Source: a virus. Taken from it: 39,929 nucleotides of DNA. The stretch is taken from positions 1 through 39,929 of IMG/VR virus record IMGVR_UViG_3300013104_000046; one strand, 5' to 3'. Both the position numbers and the translations under genes were made by a program. The notes under the pieces are model-generated. The model made no database searches, was not told the origin of the DNA, and was given only the letters and a program-made list of their open reading frames with translations. Shown here one piece after another: positions 6,135 through 12,933 of the stretch. How positions within the stretch are numbered: the stretch's first letter is position 1; each line of letters opens with the position of its first letter.

Positions 6135-7453
6135 GGGAAAAGTCCCTCGTCCTCGATGAGTGCGGAGCTGCCGACGTAGCCGGGTAGATCTTCGGCGCGG
6201 CCATCGACCATCGGCGTGAAGCGCAGCCGGTCTTCCTTGAAGTAGACCTCCATGCCGCCGGTCGGGCCGTTGCGGACCTTCGTGAAGTAGATCGCGCCCT
6301 GCGGTTCGCGGTCGCCCGTCTCGGAGTCCTGCTCGCGGTGGACGAAGCACACGATGTCGGCGTCGTTCTTGATCGACCCGGAGCCGCGCAGGTCGCCTTC
6401 GGTCGGCCGGGGGCGGACGACGCCCGTCACCCGCTTCTCGTTCAGGTGGGCAGTCGAGAGGACAACGCAGTTGGCCTGCACGGCGGTGCGAGCGAAGGTG
6501 GCGGTAATCGCCGACAGGTCCCGCTCGTCTTCGTACTCGATCAGGTGCATGATGTCCACGGCGGCGACGTCGTAGGCGTTGCGGCGAATGTGATGGGCAA
6601 TGTCCGTCGCCGACCAGCCGGCGGCGAGGGTGATCCCGAAGGGGAAGGTGTCGGCTTCGTTGAGCGCCCGGTTGGCGATGATCTGCTGCTCCTGAGTCAG
6701 CTCACCGCGGACGATCTTCGAGAACGGGATGCCCGTCTTCCGGGTCAGGGTGCGAGCGACCCGTTGCTGCGCAGACATCTCGTTCATGTAGAGGCGGGTT
6801 CGCAGACCGGCCTTGTGGAGCCCGATTAGCGACTGGTCAAGGAACTGCGACTTGCCGTGCGAGCTGTGGCCGCCGATCACGATGAACTCACCGCGGCGCA
6901 TTCCGCCGGAAGTCAGGTCGTTCAGCCGCTTGAAGGGCCAGGGGAATGCCTCGGCCCCCCCGTGTTCGAGCAGTTCGTGGGCGATGTCGCGGAGGTCGTC
7001 GGGCTCGAGGTCGGAAGCCTCGCGCGTGAAGTCGGCTTGCAGCATCGCCTCGGCGGCGGTCAGCGCGTCCTCGTCGCGCTCGGTGACCGCAAGCTGGATC
7101 TTCTGGCCGGCGGCGAGGCGATTAGCCCACAGAGCCTCGCGGACGATCGTCTGTGCGTAGGTCGGGGCGTTGCCAGGAGCCGGGCATGAGGCCAAGAGGT
7201 CGGCCGCCGTGTGCTCACCAACCTCCTCGAGCAGGTTGCGCTCGCGCAGCTCGGCGTTAATCGTCGTCGGGTCGATCGCCTTGTCGTCGTCGTGCAGCGC
7301 GACGATCGTGGCGAAGAGCTTGCCGTGGCGCTCGTAGTAGAAGTGCTCAGGCTTCAAGCCGGTGTCGACCAGGACCCCGGCGATGTAGCGCGGTCCGGCA
7401 ATCAGGGCGCCGAGCAGGTTGCGCTCCGCGTCGATGTCACAGGGCACGCTCAC
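6131..7453 (-). CDS. dnaB: Replicative DNA helicase, DnaB family
   Basis: This protein has 440 residues, close to the usual DnaB length. The GTG start overlaps the initiator stop (GTGA). The N-terminal domain begins with the typical DIDAERNLLGALIAGP. The RecA-like domain holds Walker A GGHSSHGKS (194-202), Walker B ending VAAVD300, sensor STAHLN (333-338) and the arginine-finger region DLRGSGSIKNDADIV (354-368). The usual Gln of the sensor motif is His336. It unwinds DNA at the phage replication fork. Position directly after the initiator-like gene fits helicase loading by that protein. Family assignment is certain; the symbol denotes the family. Confidence 0.95.
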   Translation of the reverse strand: MSVPCDIDAERNLLGALIAGPRYIAGVLVDTGLKPEHFYYERHGKLFATIVALHDDDKAIDPTTINAELRERNLLEEVGEHTAADLLASCPAPGNAPTYAQTIVREALWANRLAAGQKIQLAVTERDEDALTAAEAMLQADFTREASDLEPDDLRDIAHELLEHGGAEAFPWPFKRLNDLTSGGMRRGEFIVIGGHSSHGKSQFLDQSLIGLHKAGLRTRLYMNEMSAQQRVARTLTRKTGIPFSKIVRGELTQEQQIIANRALNEADTFPFGITLAAGWSATDIAHHIRRNAYDVAAVDIMHLIEYEDERDLSAITATFARTAVQANCVVLSTAHLNEKRVTGVVRPRPTEGDLRGSGSIKNDADIVCFVHREQDSETGDREPQGAIYFTKVRNGPTGGMEVYFKEDRLRFTPMVDGRAEDLPGYVGSSALIEDEGLFP

Positions 7454-8286
7454 GTCGTCACCGGCTTGTCGAGGAACGTCTTGAAGCCGCCGTTTTTGCC
7501 GGCGGCCTTCCGGGCCAGTTCGATGTAGCGCTCGAACTTCGAGGCACGCAGGATCGTCTCGGGTCGATCGAAGCTCTGTTCGCGCAGGCGCTCGTCGCCG
7601 TGGCAGCCGACCGTCGCTTCCATCAGTTCCTCAACTGTCCGGCCGTCCTCGCGGCGGGCTTTGAAGGCCCGCTTGGCCTCTTCGCTGCCTTCGACCGCCG
7701 TGCGACCCGTCGTCTCGTGGTAGTGGGCGAGCCAGCGGTCCCAATCGACGCGGAGCTGCGCTTTGGTCAGAGCCCCCTTCGTCTCTGTCTCTCCATGCCC
7801 TCCTGAGCCCTGGCCTTGGCCCTGTCCCTGGCCCTGCAACCCATCGGTGGGTTGAGCATAGGGTATGGATAGGGTTTCGATTTCGGCCTCGGCAAGCCAC
7901 TTGCTCACCCAGCTTTTGCCGAGGTACTCGGTCAAGAAAGCAGCCCGTAGCGGATGCTCGACCGGGACTCGTTCGACGTCGCGGACGACGCCCGTCGCCA
8001 TCTTCGAGCCCTTCGTGCGCAGGTGCTTGACCCGGCTGCGCACCCACAGCCAGCCGTCCACATAGCGCAGGTAGCCGGCCTCTTCCAGCTCCTTGATCGC
8101 GTCGGCCCGGCGCTTCGCCGTCATGCGCCCCTCGACGATCGATCGGCGTTTGACCCGGTAGATCCCCGACATGCCGCAGCGCGAGTTGGTGAAGCTCCAC
8201 AGGTAGATCAGCGCGGCGTCGTCGCCCAGGTCGTCGAAGTCCTCGTCCTCCCATAGAGCCGTGCTGACGTCCTCGAGCCTGCTCAC
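7450..8286 (-). CDS. Replication initiator / replisome organiser-like protein
   Basis: This protein has 278 residues. The GTG start overlaps the preceding micro-gene (GTGA). Residues about 20-100 look like a winged-helix DNA-binding domain (ALIYLWSFTNSRCGMSGIYR, then ADAIKELEEAGYLRYVDGWL), as in phage replisome organisers. A repetitive Gly-Gln linker (GQGQGQGQG, about 151-159) joins it to a C-terminal helical domain (RTAVEGSEEAKRAFKARRED onward) like the DnaD-type or phage C-terminal domains that load helicase. It lies directly before dnaB, the expected order. Its binding site (origin) is not identified; it may be inside this gene or in the 0.5-0.8 kb control region. Confidence 0.75.
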   Translation of the reverse strand: MSRLEDVSTALWEDEDFDDLGDDAALIYLWSFTNSRCGMSGIYRVKRRSIVEGRMTAKRRADAIKELEEAGYLRYVDGWLWVRSRVKHLRTKGSKMATGVVRDVERVPVEHPLRAAFLTEYLGKSWVSKWLAEAEIETLSIPYAQPTDGLQGQGQGQGQGSGGHGETETKGALTKAQLRVDWDRWLAHYHETTGRTAVEGSEEAKRAFKARREDGRTVEELMEATVGCHGDERLREQSFDRPETILRASKFERYIELARKAAGKNGGFKTFLDKPVTT

Positions 8287-8453
8287 CGCTGGACCCGGCG
8301 CATCGGCGCCTCCTCGATTGGCCGGCGGATCAGGTTGCAGGGCGTCCCGGCTCGCTGGCCGGTCTTCTCCTGGTCGAGTTCACGACGAGGAGGCTGCCGG
8401 TCGCTGCTGCTGTCGCTGCCGGTCCTCTTCGGGGTTGATCGGGACGCGCTCAC
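8283..8453 (-). CDS. Arg-rich microprotein (56 residues)
   Basis: This frame is short but is tied in at both ends: its GTG start overlaps the stop of the gene before it (GTGA at 8450-8453), and its TGA overlaps the GTG of the initiator gene (8283-8286). The product is polar and basic (SASRSTPKRTGSDSSSDRQP at its start) and ends PIEEAPMRRVQR. No family is recognised. The double NTGA coupling is the main support. Confidence 0.5.
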   Translation of the reverse strand: MSASRSTPKRTGSDSSSDRQPPRRELDQEKTGQRAGTPCNLIRRPIEEAPMRRVQR

Positions 8454-8671
8454 AGTTCACCTCTCCGCGCGCGGACCTGCCGCTCGCGCCGCGGCACGGG
8501 ATCGGCGACGTGGTACTTGCCGCAGTCCGCGCAGGTGTAGACGACGCCTCGGGGCAGCGCGGCGCGAGCTTCACCCGGCTGAGCGAAGCCGCGCTTGCCG
8601 CTCGGGCATTCCCGTTTCCGGTCGGTGCGCTTGACCCACTTGCGCGGGTGCTTCTTGCGACGCCGGCTCAC
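8450..8671 (-). CDS. Small basic zinc-binding-like protein
   Basis: This protein has 73 residues. The GTG start overlaps the stop of the 32-residue micro-gene. The N-terminus is a highly basic tail (SRRRKKHPRKWVKRTDRKRE) and the middle holds CADCGKYHV, a half zinc ribbon completed perhaps by the earlier Cys. A nucleic-acid-binding role is likely; partner unknown. Confidence 0.55.
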   Translation of the reverse strand: MSRRRKKHPRKWVKRTDRKRECPSGKRGFAQPGEARAALPRGVVYTCADCGKYHVADPVPRRERQVRARRGEL

Positions 8672-8766
8672 AGGATGCCCCCGGCGACGTGGATAACACC
8701 AGCCCAGAAGAGGACGTCGACCTCGAAGGCGAAGAGCAACCAGCACCATTCGCAGAAGCCGCTCAC
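8668..8766 (-). CDS. 32-residue hydrophobic micro-gene
   Basis: The GTG at 8764-8766 opens a frame of 32 codons whose TGA overlaps the next GTG (GTGA at 8668-8671). The product begins SGFCEWCWLLFAFEVDVLFW and is aromatic and hydrophobic to its end, as expected for a single membrane helix. It would be the first gene of the operon part left of attP. Coupling and hydrophobicity support it; there is no strong ribosome site. Confidence 0.4.
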   Translation of the reverse strand: MSGFCEWCWLLFAFEVDVLFWAGVIHVAGGIL

Positions 8767-8824
8767 CTGGCCGCGACTCCGAACAGATCCCGAACACCGA
8801 TCTGCGTAGTGGTGGCGACCCGCG

Positions 8825-8852
8825 GGCGGCGAGGGCCAGAAGGCCCCCGCCG
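8825..8852 (-). terminator. Hairpin between integrase and replication genes
   Basis: GGCGG..GGGCC-AGA-AGGCCC..CCGCC forms a strong interrupted stem on either strand. It lies downstream of integrase and attP in the leftward direction and might reduce read-through from the integrase side into the replication genes. There is no T run. Confidence 0.35.
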
Positions 8853-8911
8853 ATTCCCCGCATTGAAGCCGAATGCTTGGCCTACATTAGCCCTGGTTGC
8901 CGAGCACCCTA

Positions 8912-8955
8912 CATTCGTAATGAAGGGGTCCCCGGTTCGAGTCCGGGCGTCGGCT
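8912..8955 (+). other. attP core: 3' half of tRNA-Thr (CGT)
   Basis: From the anticodon loop TTCGTAA (8914-8920) the sequence follows a tRNA: stem TGAAG, variable GGGTC, T arm CCCGG-TTCGAGT-CCGGG, 3' acceptor strand CGTCGGC and discriminator T at 8955. The 5' half (acceptor GCCGACG and D arm) is missing, and the 5' anticodon stem is already imperfect (CTACA against TGAAG). A tRNA 3' half beside an integrase gene is the classic phage attachment site; integration would restore a whole host tRNA-Thr. CCTACATT occurs at 8881-8888 and again at 8908-8915, a direct repeat at the core boundary. Confidence 0.85.
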
Positions 8956-9006
8956 TCGCATTCCAGAGCGGTGCCCGAACAGGAGTCTTGCGCTACGCGC
9001 GCTCCG

Positions 9007-9027
9007 GCCCGAACGCCGCCCGAACAC
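9007..9027 (+). repeat. 21-bp direct repeat, copy beside the integrase stop
   Basis: Identical to 462-482. It ends 1 base before the stop codon complement of the integrase (9029-9031). Confidence 0.6.
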
Positions 9028-9028
9028 A

Positions 9029-10216
9029 TCACGCCGTCGCTACCTCCCTCGCCACCGGCGCGATGCCCCGCGCCTCGCGGATGTAGTCGTCGATCGACCG
9101 GCGTTCCTGCTCCGGCCTCGGTGCCGCGTCGATCATGTGGCGGTAGACGCCGTTCACTACATCGGTCCCGTTGCCGAGTTGGTGGGCGATCTCGTCCGCG
9201 GTCCAGCCAGCGTTCGCCGCAAGCGTGGCGAAGGTGTGCCGCAGGTCGTAGGGCTTCAAGTTGGCTCCGAGCCCCAGGTCTTCGGCGGCGCGCTTGAAGC
9301 AGCTCGGCCGACGCTTCGTCCCGTCTTTGCCCTTGCGCGGATGGCGCGACCGCCAGTTGTCGTAGTTCGATTTCGACCAGGGCTGGCCGTCGCCGACGCG
9401 GCCGAAGACGAAGACGCTGGCGCTGTGGGGGCGCCATAGCTCGAGGTCTTCGGCGGCAGCCTCAGCGACGAAGACCCGGCGGTTGTGGTGCTCGCCGGTC
9501 TTTGAGCCGGGCAGGATCTTCCCGTCCACGTTCTTCGTCGTCACTGATAGCTCATGAGCGAGCGCGACGCCGGCCGGGCGGGTGCTGAGGTCGGTCCAGA
9601 GCCGCGCGAGCGTGTCCTGTGGGCGGATCCCGACGTACGCCTGCATGGAGACCAGCGTCGCCGAGCCAATGTCGTCTCGTTCGAGGTACCACATGCGGAT
9701 CGCCTCGACCTCCTCGGCGATCAGCCAGCGGTGAGGCTTCTTCTTGTAGCCAGGCGGGTCGAGGAAGGCAACCGGGTTGTCGTCGAGGTATTCGTAGGGC
9801 AGCACGGCCTTCTTGAGGATCAGGCTGAGAACCACCTGGGTCTTGCCGATCGAGGACGGTCCGGCGCCGGCCTCGAGGCGTTCGGTCTGCCAGTCCTGCA
9901 GGCGAGACGGCCGCAGGTCGACGAGGGGTAGGTGGCCGATGAAGGGGAAGACCTGCGCTTCGAGCAGCTGGGCGTAGCCAGCCAGCGTCGTGTCTTCGAG
10001 GTGCGTCATCGCGGCGAGCCGTTCGATCGAGAAGGCCTCGAGGGTCGGGACGTCCTTGCGCCGCATGACCGGCTTGCCCTCGGCGAGGCGCCGGTCGATC
10101 CGTTCCTGCTCGCGTTCTGCCTCGCCTACCGTCTTCCGGGTCAGGGATTTCGGCCTGCCGTTCTCGCGCCACCGCAGTTCGTGGGTGCCGTAGCGCGTCT
10201 CGTGGATGGAGCTCAT
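9029..10216 (-). CDS. int: Tyrosine integrase
   Basis: This protein has 395 residues. ATG 10214-10216 has a GAGAGGAG ribosome site and overlaps the excisionase stop (ATGA). The N-terminal arm-binding region (residues 1-60) carries the TRYGTHELRWRENGR strand pattern, followed by a SAM-like core-binding domain (about 65-155). In the catalytic domain I see Arg198 (GIRPQD), Lys239, Arg326 (YDLRHTFATL), His345 and the nucleophile Tyr358 (VYRH). The box II His before xxR is Tyr323 and the usual LGH is LGN349; these variants occur in active phage integrases but deserve note. It catalyses integration at tRNA-Thr and, with the excisionase, excision. attP lies just past its stop. Confidence 0.95.
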   Translation of the reverse strand: MSSIHETRYGTHELRWRENGRPKSLTRKTVGEAEREQERIDRRLAEGKPVMRRKDVPTLEAFSIERLAAMTHLEDTTLAGYAQLLEAQVFPFIGHLPLVDLRPSRLQDWQTERLEAGAGPSSIGKTQVVLSLILKKAVLPYEYLDDNPVAFLDPPGYKKKPHRWLIAEEVEAIRMWYLERDDIGSATLVSMQAYVGIRPQDTLARLWTDLSTRPAGVALAHELSVTTKNVDGKILPGSKTGEHHNRRVFVAEAAAEDLELWRPHSASVFVFGRVGDGQPWSKSNYDNWRSRHPRKGKDGTKRRPSCFKRAAEDLGLGANLKPYDLRHTFATLAANAGWTADEIAHQLGNGTDVVNGVYRHMIDAAPRPEQERRSIDDYIREARGIAPVAREVATA

Positions 10217-10503
10217 ACGTGCGTCTCCTCTCGTAGTTGGTGAACTGCCGAGAGGACGCTACCCCGCCGCCGCGAAGCGCGCCGGGGCTTGGGCATCGGA
10301 TTGGCGGCGGGTTCCTGCTTCTTGGGGACGTGGCCGGCTCGAACCCACGCGGCCAGGTCCCTCCGCGTCGTCGCCCACCGCCCCCGGCGCTTGCGGAAGG
10401 GGCTGTCGCCCCCCTCCTGCGCGATCCGATAGAGCGAGGACGGCGACCAGGGCGTGATCGCTGCGGCCTCGGCGATGCTCAGGATCTCGTCGCCATCCTT
10501 CAC
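10213..10503 (-). CDS. xis: Excisionase / AlpA-like HTH protein
   Basis: This protein has 96 residues. The GTG start at 10503 overlaps the stop of the membrane gene (GTGA), and its stop overlaps the integrase ATG. Residues 4-58 form a MerR-like winged helix (ILSIAEAAAITPWSPSSLYR, then RWATTRRDLAAWVRAG), as in AlpA/HTH_17 excisionases. The C-terminal 35 residues are a basic tail. It most likely bends attP or attL/attR to direct excision. It could instead be a regulator of the same fold. Confidence 0.75.
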   Translation of the reverse strand: MKDGDEILSIAEAAAITPWSPSSLYRIAQEGGDSPFRKRRGRWATTRRDLAAWVRAGHVPKKQEPAANPMPKPRRASRRRGSVLSAVHQLREETHV

Positions 10504-10739
10504 TGCTCTTGCTCCTGGTCGTAGATGGTCGGCTTGTGTCGGTCCCGTCGGTCCCGCCGCACATGCGCCGCGAACCTGACGGCCATCACGGTGAAGTTCG
10601 CGACCACCAGCACCAACAATCCGAACTGATCGACGAGCACGCCGCCGAGTAGAGCGGCCGACGAAGACAGCGCTATGCGCTCGTCGTACCGCTCGAACCA
10701 CCGCTCGAAGCGACTGTGCTTTTCCGAGTGCTCGGTCAC
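10500..10739 (-). CDS. Small membrane protein
   Basis: This protein has 79 residues. The GTG start overlaps the sigma-like gene stop (GTGA). A charged N-terminal helix (about 1-23) precedes a hydrophobic stretch (about 24-56, ALLGGVLVDQFGLLVLVVAN) long enough for one or two membrane helices, and the end is basic. It is located between a regulator and the excisionase, away from the lysis genes, so a superinfection-exclusion or early membrane role is more likely than a holin. That is inference. Confidence 0.6.
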   Translation of the reverse strand: MTEHSEKHSRFERWFERYDERIALSSSAALLGGVLVDQFGLLVLVVANFTVMAVRFAAHVRRDRRDRHKPTIYDQEQEQ

Positions 10740-11761
10740 GCGCTCACCACGGCTCCGAGAGCGCCGGTACGGGGATCATGCTGGGAAAGCCCCCCCCCCT
10801 CTGATTTCAGGGCGCTGCGCAGCCGAGTCGTCAGCTTCGTCGGCTCGGGCTGCCTCACGTCGATTGGCCCGAGGATCGCTTCGCAACCCGCCTGGACCCG
10901 CTGCGGGGTTGCCCCGCCGAAGTAGCGGATCATCGTCTCGTAGGAAGGGAGCGATCCCGGTGGCAGGTCGATCGCGTCAGCGCGGCCGGGCCAGAACCCT
11001 TCCCTCCTGCGGAAGGCGTAACACGTCTCGGCCGCTTCGAGCGCGGTCCAGCGCTTGCGGTAGGTCGGCCGTTCGATCGGCACCCCCGCTTCGAGCAGGA
11101 GATCGTTCAGGTTCTCCCACCCGAGACGCTTCACCGTCTCCATCGTGGGCATCCCCTTCGCCGCCCTGAGGTCGGTGCTTGCGGGCGCTTTGCCCGTGTG
11201 GTCGCGCCACCGCTGAACGACGCCGATCACCTGCAACCGTTCCCACGGCTGGCCCGGGCCCGGGGGCGGGGTGAAGCGCGCGTCCTCGTCAACGCCCGCC
11301 CTGGTGTAGGCGACCACCGGCGAAATCTCGCCCTTCGTATCCGACCCTTCGCGCTCCGGGTCGGCATCGCTCTTGGGATCGACGCTCAGGTCGAGCGAGA
11401 GCATTTTCGGTCCGCGCTGGTCGCGGATCTTCATCAGCCGCTTTCGGGCGTAGTTGCTCACGATGCCGAGGATCGACCACGGATCCTCGGCGAAGAGCTC
11501 AGGGTGCTTCACCCATAGGACCGCGAAGGTGTCCTGAATAGCGTCTTCCGCCTCGTAGATGTTGGTGGCAGCGACGATGCCGACGAGCTGTTCGGCCATG
11601 CGTTGCAGCTCGGAGGCGGTGAAGCTGGCCCACGCCTGCCTCACTACCTCCGGCGTTGACCGATGCTGCGGGCGGGGCTTCTCAAGTCCAACCGCAAGGT
11701 CGAAGTCCACCCCCTCGACCTCGGCGACTTCCGAAAAGGCTGCGGAGAAGGTCTGTGCCAT
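10736..11761 (-). CDS. Sigma-region-2-like protein fused to homing-endonuclease-type repeats
   Basis: This protein has 341 residues. The start ATG directly abuts the stop of the gene before it. Residues 71-111 (AEDAIQDTFAVLWVKHPELF, then PWSILGIVSNYARKRL) match region 2 of sigma-70/ECF factors, which binds core RNA polymerase and the -10 element. There is no normal region 4. Instead residues about 176-227 and 240-300 look like two homing-endonuclease-associated repeats (G-x-x-P..D..MPTMETVKRLGWENLNDLL; LPSYETMIRYFGG), which bind DNA as small helical units. Ten consecutive G encode part of the C-terminal tail. It may redirect host polymerase to phage promoters. It could also be an inactive sigma homologue used as a DNA-binding adaptor. 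Confidence 0.6.
   Translation of the reverse strand: MAQTFSAAFSEVAEVEGVDFDLAVGLEKPRPQHRSTPEVVRQAWASFTASELQRMAEQLVGIVAATNIYEAEDAIQDTFAVLWVKHPELFAEDPWSILGIVSNYARKRLMKIRDQRGPKMLSLDLSVDPKSDADPEREGSDTKGEISPVVAYTRAGVDEDARFTPPPGPGQPWERLQVIGVVQRWRDHTGKAPASTDLRAAKGMPTMETVKRLGWENLNDLLLEAGVPIERPTYRKRWTALEAAETCYAFRRREGFWPGRADAIDLPPGSLPSYETMIRYFGGATPQRVQAGCEAILGPIDVRQPEPTKLTTRLRSALKSEGGGLSQHDPRTGALGAVVSA
10790..10799 (-). repeat. Poly-G run (10) inside the sigma-like gene
   Basis: Ten C on the top strand, read as SEGGGL near the C-terminus of the sigma-like protein. The flank on the coding strand (GAAATCAGAG) resembles that of the run at 5941-5949 (GGAATCTGAG). Confidence 0.7.
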
Positions 11762-12394
11762 CTAGACCCCCGCCCCGCTCAGCACGTACCCGACGCGGCC
11801 GTTGCGCCGTTCCATGCGGATCTCTTCCTCGCGGATCAACGATCCCGCCTGGCTCTCGATGAGAGCCGGGTCCTCGTCAAGCAGGTCAGCAAGCTCGTCG
11901 ACAGTGGCGAACTCGCAGGATTGAATCGTTGCCAGCACCCGGCCCACCAACGTCCCCTGTGGGGGCGCGCTCGGCGGCGGGGCAGTCGGAGACTCCTCCG
12001 CATCGCCGGTCGGCGACTTGATGGATTCGTAGCGCGTGAACTGCCGGTCGCCCTCGCGCCGCAGCTTCCCCGCTTCGACCAACCTGCTCGCCGCCGTCCG
12101 AAACGTGTTCTCGGAGAGTCCGGTCGCGGCACGGATGTCCTTCGGCGCGACGAGTCCACCCTGCTCGGCGATGAAGCGGTGTACTTTGGCCTGTCGCGCC
12201 AATGCCTCGGCCGGCGACGTCGTCGCACCCTTGCCTTTCCGCTTTTGCCTCGGCGGGGGGCCAGCAATTGGCTTGGGCGGGGCTGCGAGGCTGCGGCCCT
12301 TGATCGCCGCCTCGGCAGCGTCTAGACGCTTGAGCCAGCCCCGAGCTTCTTGCCGCTCGGCGGCGATTGCCTCGAGCACAGCTTCCCCGGCCAT
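11762..12394 (-). CDS. Double winged-helix regulator-like protein
   Basis: This protein has 210 residues. ATG 12392-12394 shares one base with the upstream TGA (TGATG). Two helix-turn-helix domains are visible: residues about 66-120 (VHRFIAEQGGLVAPKDIRAA, TGLSENTFRTAASRL) and about 148-208 (LVGRVLATIQSCEFATVDEL, ending GRVGYVL). A Pro-rich linker separates them. This looks like a DNA-binding transcription or replication regulator. It sits directly upstream of the sigma-like gene, so the pair may act together on phage promoters. Confidence 0.65.
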   Translation of the reverse strand: MAGEAVLEAIAAERQEARGWLKRLDAAEAAIKGRSLAAPPKPIAGPPPRQKRKGKGATTSPAEALARQAKVHRFIAEQGGLVAPKDIRAATGLSENTFRTAASRLVEAGKLRREGDRQFTRYESIKSPTGDAEESPTAPPPSAPPQGTLVGRVLATIQSCEFATVDELADLLDEDPALIESQAGSLIREEEIRMERRNGRVGYVLSGAGV

Positions 12395-12933
12395 CAGGAC
12401 CCACTCCGGCCGATCGGCGCCCTGACATCAGCGGCGGCCGCGGGGTCGATGGGCGCGAAGATCTCGGTGGGCTTGGCGAGACCCGCGTTGCGGCGGCGAT
12501 CATCGGCGCGGGCGTTCAGGCGACGGAGCAGACGACAGGTGACGCTGTAGTTGGTCAGCGCCCCCTCAAGGTCGTCCCACAGGCCGCGTACGGCGTCGTC
12601 GACCACTCCCAGGTCTTCGGCCCGGAAGCGCTCTGACACCCACACCCTGACTTGTTCGATCGGCAGCAGTTCCTCCCGCAGCGTGTACGTGCCGGGGATC
12701 GACCGCGCCGTCGACCAGCCCAACTGGTCGAGCAGGGCCACCATGACAGCGGTGTGCTTCGCGGCTCCCTCGACCCTTCTTGGGTGGGCCGGGTCGCGCT
12801 CGGACGCTTCTTCGCCGGCGGTGCCGATAACCGAAAGCGCGTGGCGGACGAGACTGTCTCGCTCGTCGTTCCTGATCTCAAAAGTGCCTGGCTCGCCGCT
12901 ACTGCCCGGCGGAGCCACCTGTGGCTTGTCCAT
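12394..12933 (-). CDS. First gene of the leftward early operon, function unknown
   Basis: This protein has 179 residues. ATG 12931-12933 has a good GAGGAG ribosome site 5-6 bases upstream; longer open frames reach into the control region and are unlikely. The protein is acidic and helical (DERDSLVRHALSVIGTAGEE, then RVEGAAKHTAVMVALLDQLG). I recognise no family. As the gene next to the divergent repressor it holds the place of Cro- or N-like functions in other temperate phages, but no helix-turn-helix is evident. Confidence 0.65.
   Translation of the reverse strand: MDKPQVAPPGSSGEPGTFEIRNDERDSLVRHALSVIGTAGEEASERDPAHPRRVEGAAKHTAVMVALLDQLGWSTARSIPGTYTLREELLPIEQVRVWVSERFRAEDLGVVDDAVRGLWDDLEGALTNYSVTCRLLRRLNARADDRRRNAGLAKPTEIFAPIDPAAAADVRAPIGRSGS

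Larger units (their letters stand above)
8778..9027 (+). promoter_or_regulatory. Candidate integrase arm-type sites around attP
   Basis: The motif (G)CCCGAAC occurs in the same orientation at 8789-8797, 8973-8982, 9007-9016 and 9018-9027, with a close variant at 8779-8785. They lie on both sides of the attP core, the pattern expected for arm sites bound by the N-terminal domain of a tyrosine integrase. The 9007-9027 pair is repeated exactly at 462-482. Assignment is inference from position and repetition. Confidence 0.5.

Noticed and set aside
8763-9437. A leftward 224-codon frame containing ARTRTGDPFITN
   Set aside because: That peptide is the well-known false translation of the complement of a tRNA-Thr gene; it crosses the attP tRNA half and the integrase gene in another frame.
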